Of a stretch of 64,000 nucleotides of DNA, positions 24,390 through 32,460 are shown piece after piece. This DNA comes from CSSed11-175R1 sp041685735. GTDB taxonomy: Bacteria; Actinomycetota; Nitriliruptoria; Nitriliruptorales; Nitriliruptoraceae. Numbering within the stretch: the first letter of the stretch is position 1; every line of letters starts with the position of its first letter. The translations under genes were made by a program, and so were the position numbers. The notes under the pieces were generated by a model. It did no database searches. It saw only the letters and a list, made by a program, of their open reading frames with translations, and was not told where the DNA came from. The stretch is taken from NCBI GenBank assembly GCA_041685735.1, contig JAWLFE010000006.1, forward strand, positions 34,722 through 98,721, written 5' to 3'.

Positions 24390-24773
24390 TCAGTGCTCGG
24401 TGGGATCGGCCTGCTCGTCCTGCTTGGTCGGGTGCACCGTCCCGGGTTCGTGCTCGGGCGGGGCGTAGGCCGTTGCGAGCCGGAGGGGGGTCTCGCCGGT
24501 GTTGCGGAAATCGTGGTGCACGCCGGCGTGGACGAAGACGAACTCACCGGGGCTGACCGGAGTGGACTCGCCGTCGAGCACCGCCTCACCAACACCTTCG
24601 ACGAAGAACAGCACCTGGTCGTGGTCGGGGTGGGTCTCCGCACCGATCGCCCCACCGGGCGGGATCGTCATGGCGACGACCTGCAGATGAGCGCCCGTCT
24701 GCAGCACCCGCCGGAAGTCTTCGTTCGCCTTGGTCGCCTTCACGAGGTCGAAGACGTCGTCGTTCGTTGGCAT
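24390..24773 (-). CDS. Cupin-domain protein
   Basis: A 127-residue single cupin barrel. Metal-site motifs are ETHPDHDQVLFFVEG (motif 1, with His-x-Asp-His and Glu) and EFVFVHAGVHHDFRNTG (motif 2). It resembles small stand-alone cupins that bind a divalent metal; enzymatic role unknown. The C-terminus is His/Glu/Asp-rich. Tail to tail with the trmO-like gene. Confidence 0.85.
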   Translation of the reverse strand: MPTNDDVFDLVKATKANEDFRRVLQTGAHLQVVAMTIPPGGAIGAETHPDHDQVLFFVEGVGEAVLDGESTPVSPGEFVFVHAGVHHDFRNTGETPLRLATAYAPPEHEPGTVHPTKQDEQADPTEH

Positions 24774-24955
24774 CGTGTCGCCAGTCGCTGGTCGTCTGGG
24801 GCGCCCTGGACGATAGCGAGCCCGCGAGAGGTCAGTCAGGGTCTTTGGTCACCACGTGCGGGTCGGAGCTGATCGCTTCGCACCCGAGATGGAGCCGGAG
24901 ATCCGTTGCGGAGGTGCTCGACGGCTACAACGGTGCCACCTCCTACCCTCGGGGG

Positions 24956-25801
24956 ATGCTGTTACGCACCCTCCTTCTGCGCCTCTACCGCCTGCCGGTT
25001 CGGCCGGTCAACCTGACACCCGCGGACCTGGATCTGGATGCCGACGACGTCGAGTTCGCGACGGCCGACGGTGCGCTGCTTCGTGGCTGGTTCCTGCCAG
25101 CCAACGGGGTGGACGACGGCGGAGCGCACCCGGTCGTGGTGGTCATCCATGGCTGGGCCAGCGCCGCCGAGGATCTGCTGCCGACAGCACCTGCCGTGCT
25201 GGGGGCGGGCCTGTCGATGCTGTTCGTCGATGCCCGTGGCCACGGGCGCAGCGACGCGACGGAGTTCATGTCGATGCCTCGGTTCGCCGAGGACCTGCAT
25301 GCAGCGGTCACGTGGCTTCGCGAGCGGCCGGATGTCGATGCGGCACGGATCGCCCTGGTGGGCCATTCGGTCGGGGCGGGAGCCGCACTGCTGGTCGCCT
25401 CCCAGGACCCCCGCATCGCGGCGGTCGTCAGCATCGCGTCGATGGCCCACCCTCGTGAGGTGATCGGCCGCACCTTCCGCCGCTACCGAGCACCGCAGGC
25501 GCTCGTCCGCGCGGCGTTGCGAGCGATCGAGCGCACCATCGGGTACCGGTTCGACGACTTCGCACCGCTGCACACCATCGCCCGGATCGACGCGCCGGTG
25601 CTCGTCCTGCACGGCCTCGATGACCCCACGGTTCCGGCCAACGACGCGGAGCGGCTGGCCGCGGTCGGCCCGTCGGCAACACTCCGGCTCGTCCCGGGCG
25701 CCGATCACCGCAGTCTCGACGGCTTCCTCCCGGTCATGCCCGAGATCGTCGCGCACCTGCGCAACGCCCTGACGCCTTCCCCAGCCGATCGGGACATGTG
25801 A
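24956..25801 (+). CDS. Alpha/beta hydrolase
   Basis: A 281-residue hydrolase. The oxyanion-region motif VVVVIHGWASAAEDLL is near residue 62. The nucleophile elbow ALVGHSVGAGAAL puts the catalytic Ser in GHSVG near 143. The acid is in LVLHGLDDPTVP and the His in GADHRSLDGF. The first 20 residues (LLRTLLLRLYRLPVRPV) are amphipathic and may touch the membrane. The ATG at 24956 follows GGGGG; upstream in-frame codons look non-coding. The related group includes BAAT/esterase-like enzymes; substrate unknown. Confidence 0.85.
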   Translation: MLLRTLLLRLYRLPVRPVNLTPADLDLDADDVEFATADGALLRGWFLPANGVDDGGAHPVVVVIHGWASAAEDLLPTAPAVLGAGLSMLFVDARGHGRSDATEFMSMPRFAEDLHAAVTWLRERPDVDAARIALVGHSVGAGAALLVASQDPRIAAVVSIASMAHPREVIGRTFRRYRAPQALVRAALRAIERTIGYRFDDFAPLHTIARIDAPVLVLHGLDDPTVPANDAERLAAVGPSATLRLVPGADHRSLDGFLPVMPEIVAHLRNALTPSPADRDM

Positions 25802-25928
25802 CCGGCGGGTATCGGGGCCACCGACCACCCGGAATCCGCGTCGCGCCTGGACCGCACAACACGATCTGCCGTGGCGCCACTCCAGTCCGCGTGCTTCTGC
25901 AGGGCAACGAACGGAAGGAACGCAGCAC

Positions 25929-25960
25929 AAACGCCCCGTAGCGGCAGCTACGAGGCGTTT
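25929..25960. terminator. Strong hairpin between the hydrolase gene and the tRNA gene
   Basis: A 14-bp stem with one mismatch (AAACGCCCCGTAGC at 25929-25942 against GCTACGAGGCGTTT at 25947-25960) and a GGCA loop. It lies 3 bases beyond the 3' end of the minus-strand tRNA and 128 bases after the hydrolase stop, so it could end transcription from both sides. Confidence 0.75.
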
Positions 25961-25963
25961 GCG

Positions 25964-26040
25964 TGGTGGAGGTGATCGGATTTGAACCGACGGCCCCTTC
26001 GTTGCGAACGAAGTGCTCTGCCGAACTGAGCTACACCCCC
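25964..26040 (-). tRNA. tRNA-Ala (anticodon CGC)
   Basis: The minus strand folds into a complete cloverleaf. The acceptor GGGGGTG pairs with CACCTCC, including the G3:U70 wobble that identifies alanine tRNAs. The D-stem is GCTC/GAGC, the anticodon stem CTTCG/CGAAG has loop TTCGCAA (anticodon CGC, codon GCG), the variable loop is 5 nt, and the T-arm has TTCAAAT. The 3' CCA is encoded in the DNA. Confidence 0.95.
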
Positions 26041-26132
26041 AGGGTGGCCGCATGCCGACCGCGCGCACGAAGCACGGCATGGAGCGTGCGGATGGTAGCC
26101 CCTCACCGCCGCGCCCCGCCAACGAGCGCGGG

Positions 26133-26792
26133 CTACTCGACGCTCGTTGTCGCCGCCGTCGCCCGCTCCAGTGCCACGCGGTGCGCATCCAGGGCGGCCT
26201 TCAGGTCGCGCTGGCCGGCCGCCGTGGTCAGATCCCCACGGGTCCGCTCCGTGATCGCGCGCGCCGCGTCGGCGTTGCGACGCAGCCCCCGGGTCAGCCC
26301 GTCGGGGACGTCGATGGTCGCCAGCGCCGACAGGATCTCCTGCATCACGTCCAACAGTTCCTCAGCCGCATCGAGGTGGCCGCGCCGGACGTTGTCGAGG
26401 CACGCTCGTCGCAGTTCCCCGACCGTCTCCGCGAGGCCGTGCAGCCACGACCCGTCATCGACACCGACACCGTCCGGGCCGGGTAGCGCCGATCCGGAGA
26501 TCGCCGCGCGCGTCAGGACCGCTTCGGCGACCTCCTTGGCCGCGTCCTGCACGAATCCGGCGTGGGCGATCTCCGGATGCGGCGCACACGCCTCGGTGGC
26601 AGTCCCCAGGGCCTGTTTCGCTGACGCGATCAGTTCATCGGCACGACCGTGCTCCGAGCGGTGGATCGCCCGGATGGCGTTGGCGGCCGCTCGGATCGCG
26701 TCACGTGATGACGCCAGACCGACCTCGCGTGCTTCAGCGCGGGCAACGAAGCGCTCGCGGACCGGAGCGCTGAGGTCGAGCAGGTCGGTCAC
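26133..26792 (-). CDS. Translin-family protein
   Basis: A 219-residue all-helical protein with the layout of archaeal and bacterial translin-like proteins. It contains RDAIRAAANAIRAIHRSEHGRAD (about 30-52), a GFVQDAAKEVAEAVLTRAA segment (about 79-97), SWLHGLAETVGELRRACLDNV (about 114-134), and LRRNADAARAITERTRGDLT near the C-terminus. Translins bind single-stranded RNA or DNA, and some act as nucleases with TRAX. The acidic residues of TRAX cannot be confirmed here. The gene is followed after 1 base by a membrane-protein gene on the same strand. Confidence 0.8.
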   Translation of the reverse strand: MTDLLDLSAPVRERFVARAEAREVGLASSRDAIRAAANAIRAIHRSEHGRADELIASAKQALGTATEACAPHPEIAHAGFVQDAAKEVAEAVLTRAAISGSALPGPDGVGVDDGSWLHGLAETVGELRRACLDNVRRGHLDAAEELLDVMQEILSALATIDVPDGLTRGLRRNADAARAITERTRGDLTTAAGQRDLKAALDAHRVALERATAATTSVE

Positions 26793-26793
26793 C

Positions 26794-27393
26794 TCAGTCT
26801 TCCCACCGACGGAGACGGACCGTGCCGGATCCGTCTCCGATGTCCCCGCCCCCGACGGCCACCCGGGTCCGCGGCGACTCCACGGGTCCGTCGGTCGTCA
26901 GGTCGAGTTCACGCACGACCTGGCGCGCCTGATCGCGCTGCAGTTTCAACCGCCGCAGGATGGTCGCGTAGCCCGCGGTACCTGCGGCGACGAGCACGAA
27001 CATCGGCCACAACCAGCCACCGACCATAACCGCCAGCACCAGGGTCGCGACCGTCCCGAGCAGCGCTCGTTCAAACCTGGAGCGCCGTTGCGCGATGAGG
27101 GGATCGTCTGGGGTGGGCATCGATGCGCTCCGAGGGCTGGTCCGGGTGACGGGGTGGTGCGCGCTGCGAGGCGCCACAGCGGAGGTCGTGGATGCACCAT
27201 GATCGACGATCCGCCCGGCATCCGAGGGAACCAGCAGTTCGCGACCGCCGCTCCGGACACCGCCACTCAAGACGCTCATCGCGCGTTCGAACCCTCCGAC
27301 CGTGACGTGCGGTGACGCGTTCCGTGAGCGGAAGGCGCCCGGGATCAGCAGGACCGCCCAGATCAGAACGAGCAGCACCAGCGGATCCGTCAC
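26794..27393 (-). CDS. Conserved actinobacterial membrane protein
   Basis: A 199-residue protein with one N-terminal helix (LVLLVLIWAVLLIPGAF, residues 4-20), the conserved segment RSRNASPHVTVGGFERAMSV just after it, and a pair of helices near residue 115-145 (ALLGTVATLVLAVMVGGWLW and FVLVAAGTAGYA). The C-terminus is charged and cytoplasmic. Similar proteins sit downstream of moeA/galU in many Actinomycetota (Rv0996-like). The GTG at 27393 gives the helix its expected N-terminal position; longer frames look non-coding. Function unknown. Confidence 0.7.
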   Translation of the reverse strand: MTDPLVLLVLIWAVLLIPGAFRSRNASPHVTVGGFERAMSVLSGGVRSGGRELLVPSDAGRIVDHGASTTSAVAPRSAHHPVTRTSPRSASMPTPDDPLIAQRRSRFERALLGTVATLVLAVMVGGWLWPMFVLVAAGTAGYATILRRLKLQRDQARQVVRELDLTTDGPVESPRTRVAVGGGDIGDGSGTVRLRRWED

Positions 27394-27713
27394 GCCGTCG
27401 CCATCCGTATCCGTTTCACCGGACCACCTCGGTGCTGCCGCCGGAACCACACATCGCCGGGGAACGGCGTGCGTCCGGACGGTAACACCGGGGCTCGGAG
27501 CCACGAAGCATCTACCACCGCCCGAAGGAACGTAGTCAAACCCTGCGACAGGCTGCGCCCCGGAGCCTGCGTCCGTGCGACCTCCGACCATCAGCCGGCG
27601 CACGGGCGCACGAGCGCACGACCCGGAGCACTCCGTGTCGGACCGCCCACGCAGCGCGGGAGATCACGTGCGCCAGCTGTGCCTGGCCACCAGGACCGTC
27701 CGCCAGGGACGAC
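27394..27713. other. 320-bp leader/intergenic region with no gene recognised
   Basis: Lies between the moaC stop and the membrane-protein start on the minus strand. I found no tRNA, no clear riboswitch motif and no terminator with a U-run. The length would allow a structured leader for the downstream two-gene unit. Confidence 0.5.
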
Positions 27714-28253
27714 CTACGGGGCGCGGTGTTCGCCGGAACGGCCGCCGGACTTGTGGGTCACCCGCAGATCGGTGATGACGACATCGCGCTGTACGGCCTT
27801 GACCAGGTCGTAGAGCGTCAGCGAGGCGACCGACGCGGCCGTCAGGGCCTCCATCTCCACGCCGGTGCGGTCCGCGGTCCTGACCCGGGCGGTCACGTGC
27901 ACGTGGCCGGCGCCCGCATCCACCTCGATGTCGATGGTGACGTTGGTCAACGCGAGCTGATGGCACAGTGGGATCAGCTCGGAGGTTCGCTTCGCGGCCT
28001 GGATCCCAGCGATGCGCGCCACCGGCAGGGCGTCACCCTTCGGCAGGTCGCCGGACAGCAGTCGGGCTGCGGTGGCCGGCGCCATGACCACGCGGGCTCG
28101 GGCTTCGGCGGTGCGGGCGGTCACCGGCTTGCCGCCGACGTCCACCATGCGGGCGTGCCCGGCAGCATCGAGGTGCGTGAGTTCCTCGGCCAGCGGCGCG
28201 TCGGACGCGCCGGTGGACGGCTCGGCACGGTCGGCGGCGGGATCGTCCATCAA
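27714..28253 (-). CDS. moaC: Cyclic pyranopterin monophosphate synthase
   Basis: A 179-residue MoaC, which converts the MoaA product (3',8-cyclo-GTP) to cyclic pyranopterin monophosphate in molybdenum-cofactor synthesis. The family core is clear: LPKGDALPVARIAGIQAAKR, LIPLCHQLALTNV, and RTGVEMEALTAASVASLTLYD. A 20-residue extension precedes the usual start (ELTHLDAAGHARMVDVGGKP). The ATG at 28253 overlaps the moeA stop (ATGA), so it is translated with moeA. Confidence 0.95.
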   Translation of the reverse strand: MMDDPAADRAEPSTGASDAPLAEELTHLDAAGHARMVDVGGKPVTARTAEARARVVMAPATAARLLSGDLPKGDALPVARIAGIQAAKRTSELIPLCHQLALTNVTIDIEVDAGAGHVHVTARVRTADRTGVEMEALTAASVASLTLYDLVKAVQRDVVITDLRVTHKSGGRSGEHRAP

Positions 28254-29509
28254 TCGACCAGGATGTGGACGAGGACCTCGTCACCGGCGGGGATCTCGGT
28301 CACCGGCTCCGGGACGACGGCCAGCCCATCCGCGAAGGCGATCGAGGTCAACAGGTGCGAACCCTGCCCGCCGGTGGGCGTTGCCACCCAGTCGTCTCCG
28401 TCCCGCGACAGCTGCACCCGGGTGAAGCCCCGCTTGTGCGGCGGCGCGGTCAACGGCGCACCGGCGATCGCCGTGACGTTCGGTCGGGCGACGTCCTTGC
28501 GGCCCTGCAGCATCCGGATGGCCGGACGGACGAAGACCTCGAAGGACACGAACGCCGAGACCGGGTTGCCGGGTAGTCCGATCACGGGCACCCCACCGAT
28601 CCGGCCGCGGATCTGGGGCATCCCCGGCTTCATCGCGACCTTCTGCGAGACCGACGTCCCGAGCGAGGCGATGACGTCCGGCAGCAGGTCCCGGGTCCCG
28701 GCACTGGCACCACCGGTACAGACGAACAGATCCGCATGGCCGCTGTTGGTGTCGAACGCGTGTCTGAGGGCCTTGCGGTCGTCCTTGATGATCCCCGTGG
28801 AGAACGGCACGCCGCCGGCCGCTCGGACCAGCGCGGAGAGCATCGGACCGTTGGAATCCCGGATCTGCCCCGGTTCGGGCGTGTCCTCGGGCCGGACCAG
28901 TTCGTCGCCCGACGACAGGATGACCACCCGCGGCGGCGGGAGACAGCGCACCCGGGTCACGCCCGCGGATGCCAGCAGGGCGATGACGGCCGGCGTGAGG
29001 CGACGCCCACCGACCGCCAGCCGCTGTCCGGCCTGGACATCCTCGCCTGGCGAGCGGACGTTGCTGCCCGGCTCGGTCGCGCGGTGGAACCCGACCTGTG
29101 CGTTGTCACCGGAGGTCGTCTCCACGGGCACGACCGCGTCGGCCCCCGGCGGCAGCGGGGCACCCGTCATGATGCGAACGACCCGACCCGAACTGACCAC
29201 GGGCAGCTCGGCGGATCCGGCGACGATCTCGCCGACCACCGGCAGCCGAACGGGCACCGCCGTCCGGGCCTCCGACAGGTCGGCGGCGACCACCGCGTAG
29301 CCGTCCATGGCGGAGTTCGCGAAGGCGGGGAGCTCAGCCTCGCTGTGCACGTCTTCGGACAGCACCATCCCGAGGGCATCGACCAGCCGCAGCTCGATGG
29401 GCTCCGGGGTCGGCAGGCTGTCGAGGATCGCGTCGAGGTGGGTCTCGATCGAGACCAACTCGTCCGCGACCGTGACCTCGCTGCGCCCATGGCCGACGAA
29501 CCGCGTCAT
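28250..29509 (-). CDS. moeA: Molybdopterin molybdenumtransferase
   Basis: A 419-residue MoeA, which inserts molybdate into adenylated molybdopterin. Recognisable parts are the N-terminal LPAFANSAMDGYAVVAADL, the domain III MPT-binding segment VVILSSGDELVRPEDTPEPGQIRDSN, VCTGGASAGTRDLLPD, and PVIGLPGNPVSAFVSFEVFVRP. The C-terminal domain IV is complete. It overlaps galU upstream (ATGA) and moaC downstream (ATGA), giving the operon galU-moeA-moaC, an order known in Actinomycetota. Confidence 0.95.
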   Translation of the reverse strand: MTRFVGHGRSEVTVADELVSIETHLDAILDSLPTPEPIELRLVDALGMVLSEDVHSEAELPAFANSAMDGYAVVAADLSEARTAVPVRLPVVGEIVAGSAELPVVSSGRVVRIMTGAPLPPGADAVVPVETTSGDNAQVGFHRATEPGSNVRSPGEDVQAGQRLAVGGRRLTPAVIALLASAGVTRVRCLPPPRVVILSSGDELVRPEDTPEPGQIRDSNGPMLSALVRAAGGVPFSTGIIKDDRKALRHAFDTNSGHADLFVCTGGASAGTRDLLPDVIASLGTSVSQKVAMKPGMPQIRGRIGGVPVIGLPGNPVSAFVSFEVFVRPAIRMLQGRKDVARPNVTAIAGAPLTAPPHKRGFTRVQLSRDGDDWVATPTGGQGSHLLTSIAFADGLAVVPEPVTEIPAGDEVLVHILVD

Positions 29510-30396
29510 CCGGACCGCCCATCACCGGGGTGCTCCGTGAGGAAGTCCCGGAGCCAGGCCACGAGGTCCTCGGCGAACTCGGGTCGCTCCGCGGCCAGCG
29601 CGACCGTGGCCTGGACGAACCCGAGCTTGTCCCCGATGTCGTAGCGCGGCGCGTCCAGACGGACCCCGACGATCGGTTCCTCGTCGGCCATCATCTTCAG
29701 GGCATCGGTGAGCTGGATCTCGCCACCCCGGCCCGGAGGCGTCCGACGTAGCGTGTCGAAGATCTCGGCGGGAAGCACGTAGCGACCGATGACCGCGAGG
29801 TTCGACGGCGCTTCATCGGCGGGTGGCTTCTCGACCAGGTCGGTGACGAGGAACTCGTCATCGATGTCGGTGGCCGTGACCGTCGCGACCCCGTACAGCG
29901 ACGCCTGGGACGGCTCGACCTCCATGAGCGTGACGACCGGGCGGCCGGTGCGCTCGTGGGTCTCGATCATGCGTTCCAGGAACGGGGTCGACGGATCGAC
30001 GATGTCATCGCCGAGCAGCACCGCGAAGCTGTCGTCCCCGACATGCTCAGCGGCCATGAGGACCGCGTGACCGAGGCCGAGTGGCTGCGGCTGGCGGACG
30101 CTGTGGATGGTCGCGAGTTCAGCCAGGTCGCGCACCATCGCCAGGAGGTCATCCTTGCCCTTGGACGCCAGTTCCTTCTCCAGGCCGGGGAGGCGGTCGA
30201 AGTGGTCCTCCAACCCGGCCTTGCCGGCGGAGGTGACGAACAGCACGTCGTCGAGTCCCGCTCGCGAACACTCCTCGACGAGGTACTGGATGGCGGGCTT
30301 GTCGACGACCGGCAGGAGCTCCTTGGGCACTGCCTTGGTGGCCGGTAGTGAGCGGGTCCCCAGGCCAGCGACGGGCAGGACAGCCTTGCGAACCAC
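29506..30396 (-). CDS. galU: UTP-glucose-1-phosphate uridylyltransferase
   Basis: A 296-residue nucleotidyltransferase making UDP-glucose for cell-wall and exopolysaccharide synthesis. It opens VVRKAVLPVAGLGTRSLPATKAVPKE, with the GxGTR...K signature. LVEECSRAGLDDVLFVTSAGK and FAVLLGDDIVDP (Mg/nucleotide site) follow, then VEKPPADEAPSNLAVIGRYVL and RGGEIQLTDAL. The GTG at 30396 has GAGGAG 5 bases upstream; the long open frame beyond it is non-coding. First gene of galU-moeA-moaC and divergent from the 5-formyl-THF cyclo-ligase gene. Confidence 0.95.
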   Translation of the reverse strand: MVRKAVLPVAGLGTRSLPATKAVPKELLPVVDKPAIQYLVEECSRAGLDDVLFVTSAGKAGLEDHFDRLPGLEKELASKGKDDLLAMVRDLAELATIHSVRQPQPLGLGHAVLMAAEHVGDDSFAVLLGDDIVDPSTPFLERMIETHERTGRPVVTLMEVEPSQASLYGVATVTATDIDDEFLVTDLVEKPPADEAPSNLAVIGRYVLPAEIFDTLRRTPPGRGGEIQLTDALKMMADEEPIVGVRLDAPRYDIGDKLGFVQATVALAAERPEFAEDLVAWLRDFLTEHPGDGRSG

Positions 30397-30535
30397 GGCA
30401 GCTCCTCGGTCGGTTGCCCCGAGCCTACTGACGATCCCCGCGGGCTTCGATCGCCGGCGTCCGCGGGTCGGCCGCGACCCGACTGCGTACGCTGCACGAT
30501 CATCCGACGGAGAGCGGATGCCCGGGGGAGGCTCC

Positions 30536-31114
30536 ATGGAACCGCAGGACCGGAAGGTCGCGTTGCGACGATCCGCTCGCGATGCGCGTCGATCGCTGCC
30601 CGCGACGGCCCGGACCGCCGCCACCGCGACGATCCGCGAACGCCTGGGAGAGTTGCCTGAGCTCCTCACCGCAGGCGCGGTCCTCGTGTACGCGGCGGGT
30701 GCGACCGAGGTCGATATCGGCGCCGCCGCCCACGACCTGCGGGCACGTGGCGTGACGACCCTGTACCCACGGGTCCGAGGGGAAGACCTCGACGTCGTGA
30801 CGGTCGATGACCCGACGGACCTCGTCGTCGGGCACCGCGACCTGCTCGAACCCACGGGCCCCCCCGACGACCCCACGACCGTCGACGCGGTCCTGGTCCC
30901 CGGTGTCGCGTTCGACCGGCGGGGCGGTCGCCTCGGGCAGGGCGGTGGCCACTACGACCGACTCCTGCCCCGCATCGGTGACGCGGTGCGGATCGGCATC
31001 GCCTTCGCCTGCCAGATCGTGCCGGCCGTCCCGCGGCTGGACCACGACGTCGCCGTCGACATCGTGGTCACGGAGCGCTCGATCCAACGGATGGGCGACC
31101 ACGACCGGGCCTGA
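30536..31114 (+). CDS. 5-formyltetrahydrofolate cyclo-ligase
   Basis: A 192-residue member of the 5-FTHF cyclo-ligase family, which recycles 5-formyl-THF to methenyl-THF with ATP. N-terminal KVALRRSARDARRSLP holds the basic ATP-site residues. The C-terminal motif RLGQGGGHYDRLLPR is the phosphate loop of the family. GGAGG lies 5 bases before the ATG at 30536. The gene order galU-(divergent)-cyclo-ligase-Ruc matches the mycobacterial Rv0991c-Rv0993 region. Confidence 0.92.
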   Translation: MEPQDRKVALRRSARDARRSLPATARTAATATIRERLGELPELLTAGAVLVYAAGATEVDIGAAAHDLRARGVTTLYPRVRGEDLDVVTVDDPTDLVVGHRDLLEPTGPPDDPTTVDAVLVPGVAFDRRGGRLGQGGGHYDRLLPRIGDAVRIGIAFACQIVPAVPRLDHDVAVDIVVTERSIQRMGDHDRA

Positions 31115-31181
31115 CCGTCACGGTACACGTGGCCGTGCACCGCACGCGCAACCTTGCGGGACGCGCTCGCGTACGGCATCA

Positions 31182-31208
31182 TCAGCACTCACTGGCGTCG
31201 AGTGCTAA
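31182..31208 (+). promoter_or_regulatory. CIRCE element (HrcA operator)
   Basis: TCAGCACTC, nine bases, then GAGTGCTAA. This is the CIRCE inverted repeat (consensus TTAGCACTC-N9-GAGTGCTAA) with one mismatch in the left arm and a perfect right arm. It lies 102 bases upstream of the Ruc-like gene. HrcA binding here would give heat-shock-inducible expression. No groES/groEL is nearby. Confidence 0.9.
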
Positions 31209-31309
31209 CCGGCTCTCCGTCACGGCCCGGCCAGCTGGCCTCCCTCATGCTCACCCGCCCATCCGGCGCGTCCCCGGACCGCCCAGGGGCGCTGCCCCAG
31301 GAGTCGACC

Positions 31310-31720
31310 ATGCCGACCTACGAGTACGCGTGCCGCGATTGCGGCGAGCACCTCGAGGTGGTCCAGTCCTTCAAGGACGATGCGCTGACCACCTGTCCGA
31401 ACTGTGCTGGCAACCTCCGGAAGGTCTTCAGCGCCGCCGGCATCATCTTCAAGGGATCCGGGTGGCACGTGAAGGACTACGCCGCGTCCAACCGGTCCGG
31501 GGGATCGTCCAGCGACGGGTCCGACGGGGCGAAGGACTCCAGCGGATCGGAGAAGGACGGTGGGTCGTCGACGGGCTCCGACGCGAAGGGCTCCGATGCC
31601 AAGGGCTCCGGCGCCTCGAAGGGCTCGGACACCTCCAGCGGATCGAAGGACGCCACGGGTTCCTCAGGCAGCTCGGCGTCCTCGTCGAGCGGATCCGGCG
31701 AGCAGAAGAAGAGCGCCTGA
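31310..31720 (+). CDS. ruc: Ruc-like redox-regulated chaperone: FmdB-type zinc ribbon with Ser-rich disordered tail
   Basis: A 136-residue protein. Residues 1-45 are an FmdB-type zinc ribbon, MPTYEYACRDCGEHLEV... then TTCPNCAGNLRKVF, with two C-x2-C pairs. Residues 55-136 are almost entirely S/G/K/D/A, i.e. disordered. Length, order of parts and locus match Mycobacterium tuberculosis Rv0991c (Ruc), reported as a chaperone that turns on when its zinc cysteines are oxidised and that belongs to the HrcA heat-shock regulon. The CIRCE site upstream strongly supports the same control here. The ATG at 31310 has AGGAG 6 bases upstream. Orthology is inferred from architecture and synteny. Confidence 0.85.
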   Translation: MPTYEYACRDCGEHLEVVQSFKDDALTTCPNCAGNLRKVFSAAGIIFKGSGWHVKDYAASNRSGGSSSDGSDGAKDSSGSEKDGGSSTGSDAKGSDAKGSGASKGSDTSSGSKDATGSSGSSASSSSGSGEQKKSA

Positions 31721-31824
31721 CCGACCCGACCGGCCACGGCACCGGCCCCGCTGCGGACCTGAACCCGGGATCTGTCCACAGCCCCCAGACCTGACCGCCG
31801 GGGGCGGTCGCGGACTGCTCCACT

Positions 31825-32460
31825 GTGCCGATGCCACGACCCGCCCTGCTCGATCGACTCGACGGTTCGCCGTTCGCGCTGCCGCGCGGGCTCGACCGGC
31901 TCAGCGAGCGGTGGTGGTCACTGCCGCCGCGACGACGCTTCGTCGGCATCCTGCTCCTGGTCGCGCTGATCGTCACCGCCGGGCTCTCCCACGTCGCCGC
32001 AACGCCCTACGGCCCACCGGCGACGGTCCTCATCGCCGCACACGACCTCGGGGTCGGCCATGAGCTCGGCCCCGGAGACGTCAGACGGACCAACTGGCCG
32101 CAGGGCCTGATCCCCGATGGCGCCCTGACCGACGCGAATGGGCGGCTCGCCGCCCCCTTGCCGGCGGGCGGCGTGCTGACGGACCGTCACCTCGCCAGCG
32201 GCGGGGTTGCGGCGCTGCTCCCGGCGGGCACGGTGGCGGTCCCGCTCCCCATCGAGGCGATCCCCGCCATCGAAGCGGGCCAGAGCATCGACCTGATCGG
32301 CCGCGATGTGCAGGGCGCCGGTGGCGTGCTCGCCCGTGACGCACAGGTGCTCTCCGTGGACCTCGCCGACGTGTGGGTCGCGGTGCGGCGGGAACAGGCG
32401 CCGGACGTGGCGGCCGCCGCGGCCACGGGGACGATCACGGTCGTGGTGGTGGGCCCGTGA
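31825..32460 (+). CDS. SAF/RcpC (CpaB-like) domain membrane protein
   Basis: A 211-residue protein with a single membrane anchor (FVGILLLVALIVTAGLSHVAA, about residues 39-59). An SAF domain follows (VLIAAHDLGVGHELGPGDVRRTNWP, about 68-92), then an RcpC-like part (GTVAVPLPIEAIPAIEAGQSIDLI). Such proteins include CpaB of Flp pili and the SAF proteins near 5-FTHF cyclo-ligase genes in Actinomycetota. No pilus gene is in the window, so a pilus role is not supported locally. The start is GTG 31825 or ATG 31831. The 3' end overlaps the convergent SDR gene by 26 bases. Confidence 0.8.
   Translation: MPMPRPALLDRLDGSPFALPRGLDRLSERWWSLPPRRRFVGILLLVALIVTAGLSHVAATPYGPPATVLIAAHDLGVGHELGPGDVRRTNWPQGLIPDGALTDANGRLAAPLPAGGVLTDRHLASGGVAALLPAGTVAVPLPIEAIPAIEAGQSIDLIGRDVQGAGGVLARDAQVLSVDLADVWVAVRREQAPDVAAAAATGTITVVVVGP

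Noticed and set aside
27394..27713. Molybdenum-cofactor or c-di-AMP riboswitch near moaC
   Set aside because: The long spacer is downstream, not upstream, of the moa/moe genes, and I could not match any riboswitch core.
31119..31139. Terminator hairpin after the 5-FTHF cyclo-ligase gene (CACGG...CCGTG)
   Set aside because: Only five base pairs with a nine-base loop and no T-run; too weak to call.
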